Positions 6,124 through 6,196 of a DNA stretch of 6,196 nt are shown piece by piece (the stretch's first letter is position 1; each line of letters opens with the position of its first letter). Position numbers and translations under genes: made by a program. Source of the stretch: Deltaproteobacteria bacterium. Lineage in GTDB: Bacteria > Desulfobacterota > Desulfobacteria > Desulfobacterales > Desulfobacteraceae. The stretch is taken from the NCBI GenBank assembly GCA_019314105.1, contig JAFCZY010000123.1, positions 1-6,196 of the forward strand. The letters are read 5' to 3'. The notes under the pieces were generated by a model that was not told the DNA's origin, made no database searches, and saw nothing but the letters and a program-made list of their open reading frames with translations.

Positions 6124-6196
6124 ACAGGAATATGTTTGTTCTAAAATAGCATCGGTGTTGGGAAAATTGGCGGTTTCGGGCGGGCACTATTTATGC
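6124..6196. other. Short 3' tail, no complete gene or clear terminator
   Basis: 73 bases after the PocR gene. I see no hairpin plus T-run. From about 6149 the base composition becomes more G-rich, and one plus-strand frame stays open to the edge (reads as IGVGKIGGFGRALFM from about 6152). This may be the start of another gene or a repeat; it is too short to tell. Confidence 0.3.

Overview
The window looks like chromosomal DNA from an anaerobic, probably sulfate-reducing Desulfobacterota bacterium (Desulfobacteraceae-like). This is inferred from two soluble heterodisulfide-reductase-like (Hdr-like) electron-transfer proteins of the HdrA/QmoB and HdrD/DsrK type, a stand-alone PocR sensory-domain protein, and moderate G+C content with AT-rich spacers. 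No rRNA or other taxonomic marker is present, so the assignment is soft.

Layout. (1) Bases 1-367, minus strand: the middle of a phosphorothioate-dependent HNH restriction endonuclease. It runs off the left edge, and its N-terminal part is missing. (2) About 369-590: a roughly 220-bp imperfect palindrome with arms of about 80 bp and a small inner hairpin. It starts almost exactly where the endonuclease similarity ends. (3) About 591-717: an AT-rich leader without a gene. (4) 718-3192, plus: a long HdrA/QmoB-like flavoprotein with two HdrA-type modules (the second has lost its cysteines), two [4Fe-4S] ferredoxin motifs and a fused MvhD-like C-terminus. (5) 3227-4435, plus: an HdrC-HdrB fusion of the HdrD/DsrK type. 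(6) 4484-5452, plus: an unrecognised 322-residue acidic, probably coiled-coil protein. (7) 5453-5625: a spacer holding what looks like a short decayed coding stretch. (8) 5626-6123, plus: a 165-residue PocR-domain protein. (9) 6124-6196: a short tail with no complete gene.

How the genes may work together. The genes at 718, 3227 and 4484 are co-oriented, have gaps of 34 and 48 bp, each have a good Shine-Dalgarno sequence, and show no terminator between them. They are probably one operon. The first two give a cytoplasmic electron path: MvhD-like [2Fe-2S] entry, HdrA flavin and Fe-S clusters, then the HdrC-type clusters and the HdrB-type CCG site. No membrane subunit, hydrogenase, formate dehydrogenase or DsrC gene lies in the window, so donor and acceptor are unknown. 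Sulfate reducers are not known to use CoM-S-S-CoB, so the substrate is unlikely to be the methanogenic heterodisulfide. The 322-residue protein is the most novel piece. The PocR protein could be a sensor or ligand-binding accessory, but the 173-bp gap leaves open whether it belongs to the operon.
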